Below are positions 50,984-63,114 of a stretch of 64,000 bases of DNA, piece by piece. How positions within the stretch are numbered: the first letter of the stretch is position 1; each line of letters begins with the position of its first letter. Source of the stretch: Diphasiastrum complanatum (taxonomy: Eukaryota > Streptophyta > Lycopodiopsida > Lycopodiales > Lycopodiaceae); assembly GCA_029204225.1 (NCBI GenBank), contig CM055097.1:26441039-26505038 (forward strand), written 5' to 3'. Under the pieces are notes generated by a model. It did not search any database. It had not been told where the DNA came from and was given only the letters and a program-made list of their open reading frames with translations. The position numbers were made by a program, and so were the translations under genes.

Positions 50984-51174
50984 AATGAGAGACTCTCCTT
51001 CTCCAAAATGAATAAAAAAGAATCTATGATATGTCAATATAGCTTTCTAGAATAATGCGAAGACTTACTAGCTCCATTGTGAAGGCCATTGTGAGAGTCC
51101 TTGAAAGTGTTCTTTGTAATCATGCGTAATCCCGATGTTATAACACCTGATGCAGCTCCACCTGCAACAAAAGA
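44797..51174 (-). CDS. Equilibrative nucleoside transporter, C-terminal five exons
   Basis: ENT family membrane carrier moving nucleosides by facilitated diffusion or proton symport. Exons on the minus strand are 51069-51174 (SFVAGGAASGVITSGLRMIT), 46054-46220 (YTFVFPRLELVKYYRAKAA), 45638-45798 (GFLAEDTGNHQLGS), 45170-45428 (AMFNCGDLVGRYLPL, LIPAFYFTAKYGNQGW) and 44797-44904 (GPEQNAIGNMMVFF, stop TAG). All junctions have GT/AG sites, and phases agree through the four introns. The coding length is about 266 residues, matching the last two thirds of plant ENTs (usually ~420). The exon at 46054 was given an acceptor TTTGTTGTAG/TT because it restores phase. The first exon in view could instead start at 51162. 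N-terminal exons are not visible; they may lie beyond the right edge, or the copy may be 5'-truncated. Confidence 0.85.
46221..49914. other. Left part of the long ENT intron
   Basis: AT-rich DNA with no recognised gene. 46850-47060 has repeated CACTCGCC words, and short frames near 47341-47725 resemble no family I know. CACACGTGTG-type palindromes occur near 48936. Confidence 0.5.
49915..50866 (-). repeat. Solitary copia LTR (~950 bp) in an ENT intron
   Basis: On the minus strand it runs from TGTTGGATTTC (50866) to ...TTATACA (49915). It matches the L LTR at 60538-61273 along its length (for example ATAGCCATGCACA and GGATCTAGATTAGCAGAGAG). No internal element sequence adjoins it. Flanking five-base duplications do not match. 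Confidence 0.75.
50926..50981. repeat. (AT)n microsatellite, ~55 bp
   Basis: Pure AT run between the solitary LTR and the ENT exon at 51069. Confidence 0.97.
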
Positions 51175-51180
51175 CTGCAT

Positions 51181-53094
51181 GACACGTTCCAAAAAAGAAT
51201 GTGAGATAATGAGCAGATAATTGGATAATTAGAGAATCTTACTATACTTTTTATTTTGGGAGATATTATGAATTTGACACTTTGTCAAATACAAAATAAA
51301 TTAATTTTCTCTAGTAATCTTTTTGGTACATACTATGATTTCGTAATTGACAAGAATCAGTTTAAACTTGAAGCACCCAATTTGTTTTTTTAAATGAGTG
51401 AATTTAGGTTTTTATCGTCAGGTGTATTCTCTATTTTGAAGCATGTGATAATGCTTTAAAGCTTTAGCCCTATAATATTATTCAAAATTTCCATCTACAA
51501 AACAATCATATCTCAATCTTGCATCAGTGACTAAACTAATTGATGCAATTTTTGGTGATTGAAGCTTGGTCAAAAACATGTCCAGTTTCTATTCGATTTA
51601 AAACTATTATAATTTGCTTAAAATAAGATGTGTTACTTTTTTCTTTATACAAAAATTATAGTTGCAAGATATGATATTTGTACATTGATCAATCTATCAG
51701 TTTTCAACAGCAAATCGGCACACAATAAAAGCCTAAGTATTTTTGCTTATAAGAATGAATTACAAGGAAATTCTAATAGTGTAGAGAGTGTAGCAATGGG
51801 CACATTTAAAAGGATAGCTCATTACAAGCTATATAACTAGAGAGAGAATGACATGCAAATGCACTTGAAATCTTGCCATAGTTATCCTCACAACCGTCAA
51901 CAACACAGTACATTCCTATTTTAAAAGTAAGAATAATACCAAACTTCAAAATCTAAGAAATATAAAAATATTAAGAATTTAAAATCTAAGAATCTAAAAA
52001 AAATATATGATAAACTAAATTTTTAAGTAAAAATTAAAAAAATACTAAGCAATTAAAAATTACAAACTTTTAAACTTTAAATAATCATAAAATTTTAAGT
52101 TTTAAAATGTTAGATTTAAAAAAACAAACTATGCAAAAATCTTTAAATTTGATTAGTTTAAATTTTTAATTTTTTTAAAAATTAATAAGTAAAATTTATC
52201 TTAAAATAGAAAAAACTAAAAATTTAAATATCGAAATTGATTTCGAAAAATAAAATAAATTTTTTAACAAATGACCAGTTTAATAATTCATAAAGAATGT
52301 AGAGTGTGTCACATTTAAAAATAATTGTAGATTAAAGAAAAGTGATTTGTTTAAAAAATAATTTTTAAAAAAAACATAATTTGAAACATGTGGTGATGCT
52401 AATGAAATTTAAATTGAAAATATTGTTGCACTATGTCATATTAGTTCCAATAGAGGATTTAAAGTCCTTATGGCTTCTAAAAATAACATTACAAGTCTAT
52501 AGGTTGCACATCACATCAGTTATTATTTTTTTGAGAAGTTACGAGTAAGAAATATTATAGTTGGATCTGAAGAGTAAAATTAAAGAGTCATGAAAAATAT
52601 CAATCAAGGGCTGATGATTTAGGTCTATTAAATATGCATATTTTAGTATTGAAATTTGAAATAATAATGACTAACTATTTATATCAGTCAATATTATATA
52701 TTTTAAAATAATGACTTGGGTTCATTAACTAATTCGTCATCAACGAAAACAAAAAAATTGACTTACTATTTTCTTGTATCAACATTTGAAACCGATCGAA
52801 AAGAAGATATGTCGATTGATTTTGATGAAAAAGATGAGTGTTCAATTTCATCATTTTAAAAAAAGAGCACTACTAAAATATCATATTTTAAATTGAGAAA
52901 TATTAGTGAATTTTTTTTAAAAATTTTATTCAAAAAATATATATGTGCATATATTTTGGGCCTTTTTATATTTTTATGAAATTTGGCTTCTAAATAATAT
53001 GTTTTTTTAATAGTTTTATTAAGTTTGTAAATTTTTTTGGTCAAGATGTATTGTCGATTTTTTTTTTTTTGTAATAAAATAATTTAGAGATTGA
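51181..53094. other. Very AT-rich DNA, no gene seen
   Basis: 51.9-52.4 kb is extremely A/T-rich with many AAATTT words. No exon of the ENT N-terminus and no element motif was found. Confidence 0.55.
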
Positions 53095-53690
53095 CTCATG
53101 AAAAGATATTTCAGAAACTCAATACAGCAACAAAAAAGGACTATCATCCTTTGCCCTTTACGAATATTATATTGGACAAAGTTGTTGGTTATGAAAATAT
53201 AGTTTTTTGGACGACTTTTTTGGTTATTATCAAGTTCAAATTAGACTAGAAGATTGAAGTAAAATGGCCTTTACAATGGATTGGGGTACCTATGCGTACA
53301 ATAGAATGACTGAAGGTATTCTGTTGGGCCATCGAATATCAAAACGAGGTATTGAAGTTGATCAGGACAAGGTCAAAGTGATTGACTCTTACCCCTGACT
53401 AATCTAAGGGAGTTGAGAGGTTTTTTTGGCCATTTGGGCTATTATCAAAGGTTTGTACGAGATTATGCTATGATAGCAGTCCCTTTGAATAAGTTACTAA
53501 AGAAAGATGTTACATATAAATGAAATACAGATTGTTAGAAGTCTTTTGAAGGACTGAAATATAAGTTGAAAACGACTCCCATTTTACGAACCCCCGATTG
53601 GACCAAGAAATTGTGTCTGTGGACACTTCTTCCTTTGCTATTATACGTTTGAAGAAAATTTCTCTTAAAGTTGGCGATTTCACACTTTTA
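53095..53690 (+). pseudogene. Gypsy RT/RNase H fragment
   Basis: The plus strand has KKDYHPLPFTNIILDKVVGY, FGYYQVQIRLED, then after a deletion [38 protein letters not shown] and KSFEGLKYKLKTTPILRTPD. The YxDD block lies in the deleted part. Several stops are present. Confidence 0.78.
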
Positions 53691-54139
53691 TATGACAATA
53701 GACATAAAATTTTCTATTAAATTACATACAAAATGGATGGGTCCCTATTTTTTTCAATAATTCGATCCAACTGGATGATCTCGAAGGAAATCTACTTGAT
53801 ACAGGAGTAAATGGCTCTCGTATCAAGAAATATTATCAACCATAGAAAGTGGTTTACAAATAAACTCTTGGTTTTACGTAAACAATTCCAAATCTATTTT
53901 TTTCCAAGAGAATATTTATTATTATTTTTTATTTAGTTTTATCTTCTCTTTTATTTTTATTTTTATTTTTTCTTCTTTTTTAATTTTTTAATTTGTATCC
54001 TCTTCTCAATCAACGAGGACGTTTTTTTATTTGAGGAGGAGGAGAGATATTTTATAGGTGTTAGAATTTTTTTAGGATGTATTTGTTAAGGTCAAAAACA
54101 TGTTCTTAAGATTCATTAGTATCAAATTTTATTCGACCT

Positions 54140-54172
54140 GATCCGATCCGATCCGATCCGATCCGATCCGAT
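54140..54172. repeat. (GATCC)n microsatellite
   Basis: Six to seven perfect GATCC units. Looser GATCCGATT units follow. Confidence 0.95.
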
Positions 54173-54569
54173 CTAGAGTCGGACCTGCTCAGAAATATTC
54201 GATCCGATTCGATTCAATCCAAGGTTGAGTATGCTTGAAAGATTTTGATTCTTTGAAAAAAAAATCGATCCTTCATATTTTTCAGTTATATGCTTGGCAT
54301 ACACCCACTATTAATTTTTTTGGGTGCTTATGGCAATGGTAATATCCACTGTCCTTGGCTGACGTCATCCAATTAAAGAGTGATTTATGCCTCTCTTACT
54401 TGTCATATCAATCACTTTTTAATTTTGTCTTAGTTACTTCGCCATAGCGTATTCTGCGAGCGATTTTCCAGCTTCTTGATTTTTTTATTACAAAATTTTC
54501 TATCTCCATCCCACAAACGAAATGACATCCACCAGAGCATGGAAGGCTAGAGCCAAAATCCTGTGAAAA

Positions 54570-56458
54570 ATGGAAACTTGGAACGGAATTGTTCAAACTC
54601 AATACAAAGACAATTCGCTCTTACTTACCGAGATTTATAATGAGATGGCAGATAGTGTCAGGATCAGAAGAAGTGTGCGCTACTTCGCAGTGCGTCACAG
54701 AGTTGTTGAGCTGAATAAAGATTATTTTGCTGAATGTTTTAGGTTACCAACTACAGATTCTACAAAAAAAACGAAAAAGATAACGGATTCTGCGTTGCTA
54801 GAAAAATGGTTCAACCGCTACAGACGTTTCTGACTAATACCGAGAGTTTGATTGAATATGTTAAAACTTGAGAAAAAGAAAGGTATGAGCTCAGACTATA
54901 GGGTCGAATAGAAGATTAGCAAGAATTAATTTCTAAATTATTTGTTGATGCTGTTAAAGTGCCAGAATGAATGTTGCTGATGAAAACGAAGGATGTTGAG
55001 ATAAATGATTTAAAAAATAATGATGAAGTACAGTTGCAATTAATAAAAAAAAAAGATTTGCAGAGAGTTCCATTGTTGCGAGAGGTCGAAAAATTGAGGA
55101 GTGATGTTGCGAACAAGAAAAACCAGCTACTGACAGAGCAAAGTGAAAATTTCACTTTGAAAAATCGAAATTCAAAATTATAGAAAGAGCTTGATGATAT
55201 TAAGCTCAAGCATACGGTGACACATACCTACCAAGATGAGAGGCTGTTGTATAAACTGGAGTTGCTGTAGACACAGATTGAAAATTAAAGCTTGAAAATT
55301 TTTGCGGACACTCTAACTACGGATAAGGGAACTGTGTCGGTGAACAAGGTTAAGTTCGAAAAATACCGAAATGACACAATCGAAATTATAAAGACAAAGC
55401 TTTTGACCCCCTTGCAGAAAGAAAACGAAACCTTGTCAGCCGCTTTGTTAAAAGAAGCTGAGGAAGATGACTCTCTAAGCTTGGACACTGAACTTGAAGC
55501 TGCTGAGAAAGGAAAAGAAATCCAGAAGGATATAATTGAGTGTACCAATCCTTTGGATCACCAATGAGTTCAAGAGCTGGATAAACGCATGAAATAGGCC
55601 AAATCAGCAATGAGAGACCAAGAAGTGCAGACTCTGATCAGAATTCAATTCTAAAAATGACCATTTTATCGAACCTTCATTTCAAGGAAGTGAATATTCA
55701 AAGGCAGAGGAAGTGGAGCCGACTAAGGAAAGGAAGAGAATAAAGTGCTTATGATAGAATTCTTTCATCTCAAAAGAAAACTTTTCACTTATATGTCGGA
55801 GTTCAGAAACATTGAACAATTGTGGGTGATAGAATATGCTTTTATGCCTGGGCTGAAAGGATATAATAACAAAGATTGGAATGAAATCTGGAGAACTGAA
55901 GACTTTATGCCACTCTGAACAACCCTAACTTTGGAAGAAGAAAAATGTCTTTCTTGGGCAGTTTTACAGGGTTTGTTTGTAGTACAAAATCCAGGGCTGA
56001 CGGAGATTTTGATAGGAGGTTCTTCATTTATTTGCTTTGAATCAAGGGTGCTGGCTCAATTGGTTATTTTGACATCCAAAGTTTCTTTGGTCTCAAGTTC
56101 GAGCCTCCCCTTGGAAACCAAGAAGCATTTATTTGCTTTGGAATATCTGAGAACTAAAGAATTAACTTTTATTACAGAATCAGATACCCAATTTAAAGAG
56201 CATCATTTCATTTGGTTTACTTGTTCTCAAAATGAAAAGATATTGGATGCTGAAACCATCTTTAAGAAATCCAAAATTGATAGACAAATCAGTTATTATT
56301 ATCCGGAAATGTGGGCTCTGTACATTAAGTGGGAAGATAAATATGTTAAATACTTTGTTGAGATGTCAGAATGTATAACTAAGAGGGATAAACACCCAAC
56401 TCATCGTCTATGGACAACTTATCGAATCCTTGCTAAGTGTTCCATATTTGTATTCTAG
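54570..56458 (+). pseudogene. Decayed long ORF with coiled coils, unknown family
   Basis: Related plus-strand frames can be followed for ~1.9 kb with many stops. The first part has RSVRYFAVRHRVVELNKDYF then AECFRLPTT. The middle (54960-55570) is coiled-coil-like with Lys/Glu heptads, such as LREVEKLRSDVANKKNQLL and TLSAALLKEAEEDDSL. The last part (55931-56458) is open for 175 codons, with KKHLFALEYLRTKELTF and YYYPEMWALYIKWEDKYVKY. I see no retroviral enzyme motif. It follows a gypsy RT fragment, so it may be an accessory or envelope-like ORF of such an element. Confidence 0.4.
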
Positions 56459-57041
56459 AATGGATTACTTATCAATCACAAAGGAAATGACAATCTTACA
56501 TTTACCCAAAAAAAGAGGAGGGAGTCAATTCGAGGATTACTTGGAAAAATTGTAGCAAGGAACATTATTCACACACAAAGGGCGTCGACAAGCAGGGATG
56601 TACACTGAACTAACAGTACAAGATAAATGTGATGCCCATGAATAGAGTTTTTTTTTTGGTAATATTGAGTGTGAGTTTTTGTACAGGATGCACAAGCGGA
56701 GCTGTAAACACTGAAAGAATTCTGCCTACTCAGAGGAGAAGTACATAGAGATGTTGGCTTGCCAGACCTATTCAACAGAGTTGACATCAGAGGGCCCTAA
56801 TGGATTTGAGAGAGAGGACATGTGACGACATGATTTAGTCACATGATATTTTTTTAAGTTTTTATTTCTCTAAAACTTTGATTTTATATAGTTCATTTTC
56901 TGAAATAATGGACAGTTTTAGTACTTTTAAAGTTTAAGTGTAAAATCAATCTAGGTCGAATTTCTGACTGGATCAGATTTTTACTAAGGATCAGATTTCT
57001 ACTGGAGTGGAATTTATAGACTGGATCCGATCGATCCAAAG
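56459..57041. other. Spacer between the decayed ORF and copia M
   Basis: The frame of the decayed ORF continues in scraps to about 56800, then AT-rich DNA with a GGATCCGATCGATCC word. No element end could be fixed. Confidence 0.4.
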
Positions 57042-58098
57042 TTGAAAAATTATCCGAATCCAAGAATAGAAATGAATGTGTCCAATGAGGTGCTAAGGGA
57101 GTTCAGTTCTTGCACTACTACCAAAGAGGCTTGGGACATCCTCAAAACCATCTATGAAGCTAAGAATACATCTAGATTTCTCACACAGAAACCAAATATT
57201 TCTAAGTTATCAAAGAGTAGATGAGAGTGCTTCAAGTTATGTTATGAGACTAAAGGCTCTTCATAAAGAGTTAGCCAGTATTGGAGATGCTCTAAAGAAC
57301 AATGAAATTGTCCAAGTAGTCCTTAATGGACTAAGAGATGAGTATGATAATATTGTGCAGACTTATGCTATCAAGGAGGAGCTACCATCTTTGGAGACTC
57401 TTCAAGGGGTTCTCATTGCTGAAGAAAGCATGCAAGAGAACAAGCTACTGAGGATCAACAAAATTTCATTGAAGGATGGTGGAGATGACAAAGCTCTCTT
57501 CACAAAGGACAAGTCAAGAGGCCAGGGCAAAGGAAAACAATACTTCAAGAAGGACAAGGACAAAACCAAATATGGTGGTGAGGATCAATCCTCATAGGAG
57601 GCTACAACATCCAGTGGCAAGAAGAAGATGTCAAAGATCAAATGCTTCTTTTGTGGCAAGAAGGGCCACTATGCATCAAACTATTTCAAGAAGAAAAACT
57701 AGTTTAAACAAGCTAACTTTCCTAATGAGAAAGAGTGTGAGCGTAATGAGAGTGACAGGGATGATTCTCTTATGATGTCAAGTTTTTCATCTTGCCCTTT
57801 CAAAAGTGAAGAAGTGTGGTTCATAGATAGTGGGGTTGGTTCCCATATGTCTAGTTCTAGGAATTCTTTCACAAGTCTCATGCCTTATGTAGGTGCAAAA
57901 AGAACAATCTATACTGCTAATGGTGTAGAGTGTAAGATTGAAGGAATAGGTAGTGTTTCATTGAATGGATCATCATCACAGTCTTTGTGTTTTCATGATG
58001 TACTTTTTGTGCCTAAACTAACCAAGAATCTCATTAGTGTTGGACAATTGTTTGATTGTGATTTAGATGTCAAATTTCATGTCTATGGACATTCCTAA
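57042..58098 (+). pseudogene. Copia M: gag and protease
   Basis: Gag motifs are IEMNVSNEVLREFSSC, EAWDILKTIYEAKNTSRF and, in a shifted frame, VQVVLNGLRDEYDNIV. The knuckle CFFCGKKGHYASNYF has lost its last Cys. The protease loop VWFIDSGVGSHMSSSRNSF keeps the catalytic DSG and is followed by LFVPKLTKNLISVGQLF. Stops occur after gag and after the knuckle. Confidence 0.8.
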
Positions 58099-58143
58099 TG
58101 ATGGACATAATATGCACCTTGTGATATTACCTCACAACCTCAT

Positions 58144-58880
58144 GTGACAAGATGGAGGAGGGACAAGCCATTTGATTCCAAGAGGATTGATGTTGTAGGT
58201 GAAATACAAAAGGAGAAGGATGTACCTTGGAACATTTTTTCACCAAGAAGTAGATCACCTAACATGAAGCTCCCTAAATCATTTGAGAGATTTATGGAAA
58301 GCCATGACATGGATGATTTTCTTGAATCATCCATCCAAAGAGAGTTATCAATAAGAGAGAAAACACAACTTTTAGCAAGTACGAAACAAAATATGCTCTC
58401 TTATCAAGCATCATTCAAAGCAAAGAGCTTTCGACTTATGATAAGTGAAGGATGAAGACATTTGGGTCAAAGCAATGAGAGAAGAGATGGGTTCAATTGC
58501 CAAGAATGATACATGGGACTTAGTGGAGCCACCAGTTGGTAAGAAATTTATTGATTGTAAATGGGTATATAGGACAAAATACCATGCAAATGGGAACATA
58601 GCAAAGCGCAAGGCAAGATTTCAAAGGCTATGCACAAAGTAAGGGCATCAACTATGAAAAGACCTTTGTACCACTATGTAAGTGCAATGCTTTACGATTA
58701 CTTATTGTCTTAGCTTCTCATTTTGGTTGGCCTTCACATCAAATGGATGTAAAATCTACTTTTCTAAATGGTAATTTGGAGGAAAAAGTGTGGGAGACTA
58801 GCTATGAAGGAGTATGGAAGCGGATCTTCCAAGAGACTAGCTATGAAGGAGCATGGAAACCGATCTTCCTTTGTGCAAAT
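58144..58880 (+). pseudogene. Copia M: N-terminal RT
   Basis: The copia RT entry is clear: WVKAMREEMGSIAKNDTWDL, KKFIDCKWVYRTKYHANG, GINYEKTFVPL, HQMDVKSTFLNGNLEEKVW. A 39-bp tandem duplication at 58794-58871 (WETSYEG units) follows. The rest of RT is missing. Confidence 0.8.
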
Positions 58881-59017
58881 CCATAGCTTGATTCATTCAA
58901 CTTGCATAGAATTCAATCACAAATTTACAACAAAAGAGAAATACTACATGTCTAGCAATCTAGGCATCGTACATGCATAATAGAGAACACGCATGAAGAA
59001 TTAAGCATAGATGCTCA

Positions 59018-59138
<121 letters not shown>

Positions 59139-59149
59139 TTAAACATATG

Positions 59150-59495
59150 ATTGAATATCTAAATAAGAAAAGGATTCAACCAAGCAATTCGCCTTGGGTA
59201 GCACCTCTATCCTATTAGTTAAAAAAAAACCCGGTCTATGTACTTATGTGTAGACTACAAAGCATTAAATAAATATATTAGTAATTCACATTTGGAGTAT
59301 TATCAAGTCCATATCAAAGTGGAGGATGTACCAAGAATATCTTTTAGAACTTGTCACGGGCATGATGAGTTTAAGGTGATGCCATTTGGGCTCACCAATG
59401 CTCCAGCGACTTTTATGACCTTGATGAACAATGTTCTTCGACCATATTTAGAAGAATCTATTGTAGTCTTTCTACATGATATTTTTAGTTTATAG
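59150..59495 (+). pseudogene. Gypsy RT fragment with internal deletion
   Basis: IEYLNKKRIQPSNSPWVAPL, then CVDYKALNKYI, and after a gap of ~40 missing codons [32 protein letters not shown] and VVFLHDIFSL. The YxDD loop has become FLHD. Confidence 0.78.
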
Positions 59496-59496
59496 T

Positions 59497-59567
59497 AGTC
59501 GAGTCCCTTTCGATTCCATCTACTTCATTAAAAATCTTGAATCTGAAATGTTGAAAGGGACTCGACT
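59497..59567. repeat. 15-bp perfect inverted repeat
   Basis: AGTCGAGTCCCTTTC at 59497-59511 has its exact complement at 59553-59567, with a 41-base loop. It lies just after the gypsy RT fragment. Confidence 0.85.
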
Positions 59568-60537
59568 TTTAAAGTCAGTGGTCCTTCATTAAAGAACTTC
59601 AATATAAAGTTATGGTTCAATTTGCAAGCTAATTCTTTGGAAGGGTCTAACTAAGGCTAGAGGGGTAGAGATTTCATCACCATTCTAGTGCGCAGAGAGT
59701 GGGTGACCTAGTGATGGGCTACATTCATTGTTTGGGCACCGTAGGGCCAAATTTGGGGCAATTTTTGGCTTGTGAAACCTGCTACAAGGGGTACAATGAG
59801 GCATTATCACGTTTGCTTACTTCTGACAAGGTAACAGAAGTACTAAATGTGGCATGGAAGAAAATGGAAGTGAAATGTGGTGGAGAAATCTAGTGTTGGC
59901 AACGAAAGTGTAGTTTGGCGTCATGACTACTCATCATTGGCGACAATTTTGAGAACGCAAGCAACACGAGAGAGAGGAAGGCCTAGGATGGTGGTTATGG
60001 GTGGAAATTCTCATGATCAAGTTCAATTCTAGGGTTCAAACCGACCAATGTCGGGTGACATTTGGGGGAACACTCCACAGGCATGATCAATAATGGCAGT
60101 GCCGAGTTGGGTGATAGCTGCATTGACACATGCATTTTCAACTTGAAAATATCTCATTCGAGGGAGAGATTGAGGATAGCTTGGAGGCACACATATTTGG
60201 TAGTCACGGGTAATAGAAGTATGTGGTGATGCCAGTTAGAAGCCATTGAGCAGATGATCATCAAGGGGCAGTTATTTCATTCTGGACTTGAGTTATTGGA
60301 TGGGACAGGACTTATAGGGAGCATTCATGATAGAACCAAAAAGCTACCTAGTGGTGTAGTAGTGGATCTATAGGTGGCACAAGTGCTGGCATGGCATGAT
60401 ACCACGTTGGGACAGGCCTTGGTCATGTATTTGACATTTTATCATTCATGTTGGTTTGCATGAATGTGGGTGTGCTTGCTATTGGGATCTGTCGCTAGCC
60501 TAGTGTTGATAGAGAGAAACAAGCAAAGAATCCTCGG
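59568..60537. other. Unassigned DNA left of the L LTR
   Basis: Short frames only; nothing recognised. It is more GC-balanced than the flanks and may be remains of an older element. Confidence 0.4.
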
Positions 60538-61273
60538 TGCATACAACTACATCTATTGTATTCATACCGACTTCGATAATTCAAAGTCTATCTACTTGAT
60601 CACAGCTTTGAAGTCACTGGATCGATACAATCGATTCCATAGCCATGCACAAATTAGATTGGTTTTAGATTTAGCTTTGCGGAAGCGTAGTAGGTGCAGA
60701 AATTAGAGCCTCACATCGACTCAGACTATCAGTCATAGAAGACAATTTAATCTACAAATAAGTTTATTTGCAAGCAAGAAAGAATCTGAACATGAATAAA
60801 ATAAGCATTCAATCATAGTATACATGACCTAGATTATTGGAACATTGATTATTCAATCACAAATAGATATAGTCTGAATGCAGTTAGAGTTGCATTCTTC
60901 ATGAAGCAATACTCTATAATAACAGAGAGAAAAAGAAAAAACAATGACCCATTGTTCGAGGATCGACGAATAATCGAATTTGGCCAAATGGTCCGAGATG
61001 ATCAAACTATCAAGCATGGCTGAACAATCGAAGATGGCCGAATAGTCGAAGGATGACCGAATCGCCAAAGATTTCCAAACAATTGGAGAGATATTGTCAC
61101 CAATTCTTTTGTATTTCTACAGACTGTCATAAAACAAGTTTATTTTTGAAAGTATGCGATTATACAAGTATTCACAAGTAGCAAATTATGCGACTATACA
61201 AGTATTTACAAGTAGCAAGTGAATGGATCTAGATTAGCAGAGAGATAGGGATGGAGAGGAAAGAAATTCAACA
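60538..61273 (-). repeat. 3' LTR of copia L (~736 bp)
   Basis: It starts TGTTGAATTTC at 61273 on the minus strand, immediately after the purine tract TAAGGGAGAG. It ends ...TTGTATGCA at about 60538. The related LTR at 49915-50866 helped set the ends. Confidence 0.75.
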
Positions 61274-61289
61274 CTCTCCCTTAATCTGG

Positions 61290-61650
61290 ATCCTTGAACA
61301 CCTTGATTTTCAAATTCAAGATAGCACAAAAATTCTTCTATGTTTTTTGATTTAATCCTTTTGTAAATATATTTGCTGCCATGTACTAGATTCTGCAAGA
61401 TTTTAGACACACCTCCTTGTTGAGTATTTTGCTCCTTATGTAGTGGTACTTAATCTCGATGTATTTGATCCTAGAAATCTACAATTGATCAATAATGCAA
61501 TAGCACTCTGATTGTTGCACTGAATAATTGTTGGAGCAGATTGTCTGAGACCAATATCAAACAATAAATTTCTCAACCAAATTGTCTCTTGAGGCTGCAA
61601 TGTATTCAGATTTTGTAAAAAGAGCTTTTTAGTGGATCATAGCTCAAGGA
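61290..61650 (-). pseudogene. Copia L: RNase H remnant
   Basis: Minus-strand traces of QETIWLRNLLFDIGLRQSAP, QCNNQSAIALLIN and IYLQKD are in order but broken by stops and shifts. The catalytic-site strand near the start is not recognisable. Confidence 0.6.
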
Positions 61651-61999
61651 GCTGATGGCATATGCAAGATCGGGCCTGGTAGAGATCATTGCATACATTA
61701 GGAATCCGATAATTGATTGATATGGATATCCCTTCATCTTGGCCTTCTCCTGATTGGTCTGAGGGCATTGCTCCTTGGATAATTTTAAACTGGATCCATG
61801 GGATTATGTACAAACTTGCAATTCATAAAACTGAATTTCGTCAACAAATTATGGAACTACCTCTGCTGGGTGCTATAGAAAAGTATTATGCTTCTGTCTC
61901 TATGGATTTGAATCTTGAGATAGTAATGCGCTTCTCCCAAACCTGTCATCTCAAATTCTTGGGATAACATCCTCTTGGTATTTTTTTGTCAGCTCAATA

Positions 62000-62290
62000 T
62001 TATTGCAAGAACAACAACGCATCATCCACATAAAGTGTGATGATGACAAAGAATTGATTAATAGCTTTGAAATATATATTATAGTCTACAAATCTTGGTT
62101 CAAATCCATGATCAATCAAGAATGTGTTGATTCGATGGAACCATGTTCTAGATGATTTTCTTAGACCGTATAAAGCTTTGTGGAGTTTGCAAACCTGATC
62201 TTCATGACCATTGAGGATGTAGCCTTCTGGCTGGATCATGTAAATGTCCTCCTCGATAAGTCCATTGAGGAATAATGTTTGTATGTCCAT
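62000..62290 (-). pseudogene. Copia L: RT core
   Basis: An open minus-strand frame reads MDIQTLFLNGLIEEDIYM, QPEGYILNGHEDQVCKLHKA, LYGLRKSSRTWFHRIN and TLYVDDALLF. The copia YVDD loop is intact. It is stopped on both sides. Confidence 0.85.
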
Positions 62291-63114
62291 CTAGTGTACC
62301 TCAAAATATGTTGCAGCAGCATATGATAGTAGCAGTCGAATGGAAGTGTGCTTGACAACCGGGCTAAAGGTTTTGAAGTAGTTGATATTGGGAATTTGCG
62401 ATGAGTCGAGCTTTCCTTCTGTCAATATTGTCGTCTGCTTTGTTTTATCTTAAAAATCCATTTGCAATCAATTACCTTTCTGTCTACTGGTAGTTTGGTG
62501 ATAGTCCATGTCTTGTTCATCAACAGTGATTTGTACTTTTTGTCCATTGCTTCCAGAGATCTAAGTCGACCTATGACATATTTTTCTCAATTTTGGTTGG
62601 CTCCTGAATACAATAGTGAGTGAACTCATCAGTGTATCGGACAAGCTGAGTTTGAATTCTTGTTGATCGCCTGGTTGAAGTTTCTAGCTATGAAATTCGA
62701 CTTTGTGTCGGCTACTCCTGAGTTGTAGCTTCTTCATCTTCTTCTAGATCTAACTAGACAGAGTAACTTTTGAAAGAAATCAAAATAGTTTTTCAATATG
62801 TATCAGTTGTCGGGACAAAATTGTACATTGCATCTAGTCCTTGACCTTCAAATCAATAAACTGATCTTTAATGAAAGTCACATCCCTGTTAGTGAAAACC
62901 TCACAGGTCTCTATATTATACAATCTAATTTCTTTCTGTTGTCCTTTGGGACATGAGCATAAGCAGTACATCCGAATACTCTCAAATGTTTCTATGAAGG
63001 TTGTCCAGACTTCATGAGAGGTCTTGCTGTCAGAAGGCCTTTAGTTATATAGGACATAGGCTACTATTGAAACAACATGTTGCCAGAATGATTTGGGCAA
63101 TGAAGCATGAGTTA

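Larger units (their letters stand above)
57042..58880 (+). mobile_element. Copia fragment M: gag, protease, part of RT
   Basis: A plus-strand copia element has lost its LTR, primer site and gag N-terminus on the left. Protease runs straight into a scrap and then RT, so integrase is missing. It ends within RT, before a CT tract. Confidence 0.8.

Noticed and set aside
61713-61967. Plus-strand 84-codon frame with some hydrophobic residues
   Set aside because: It is opposite decayed copia L pol, is short, and matches no family.
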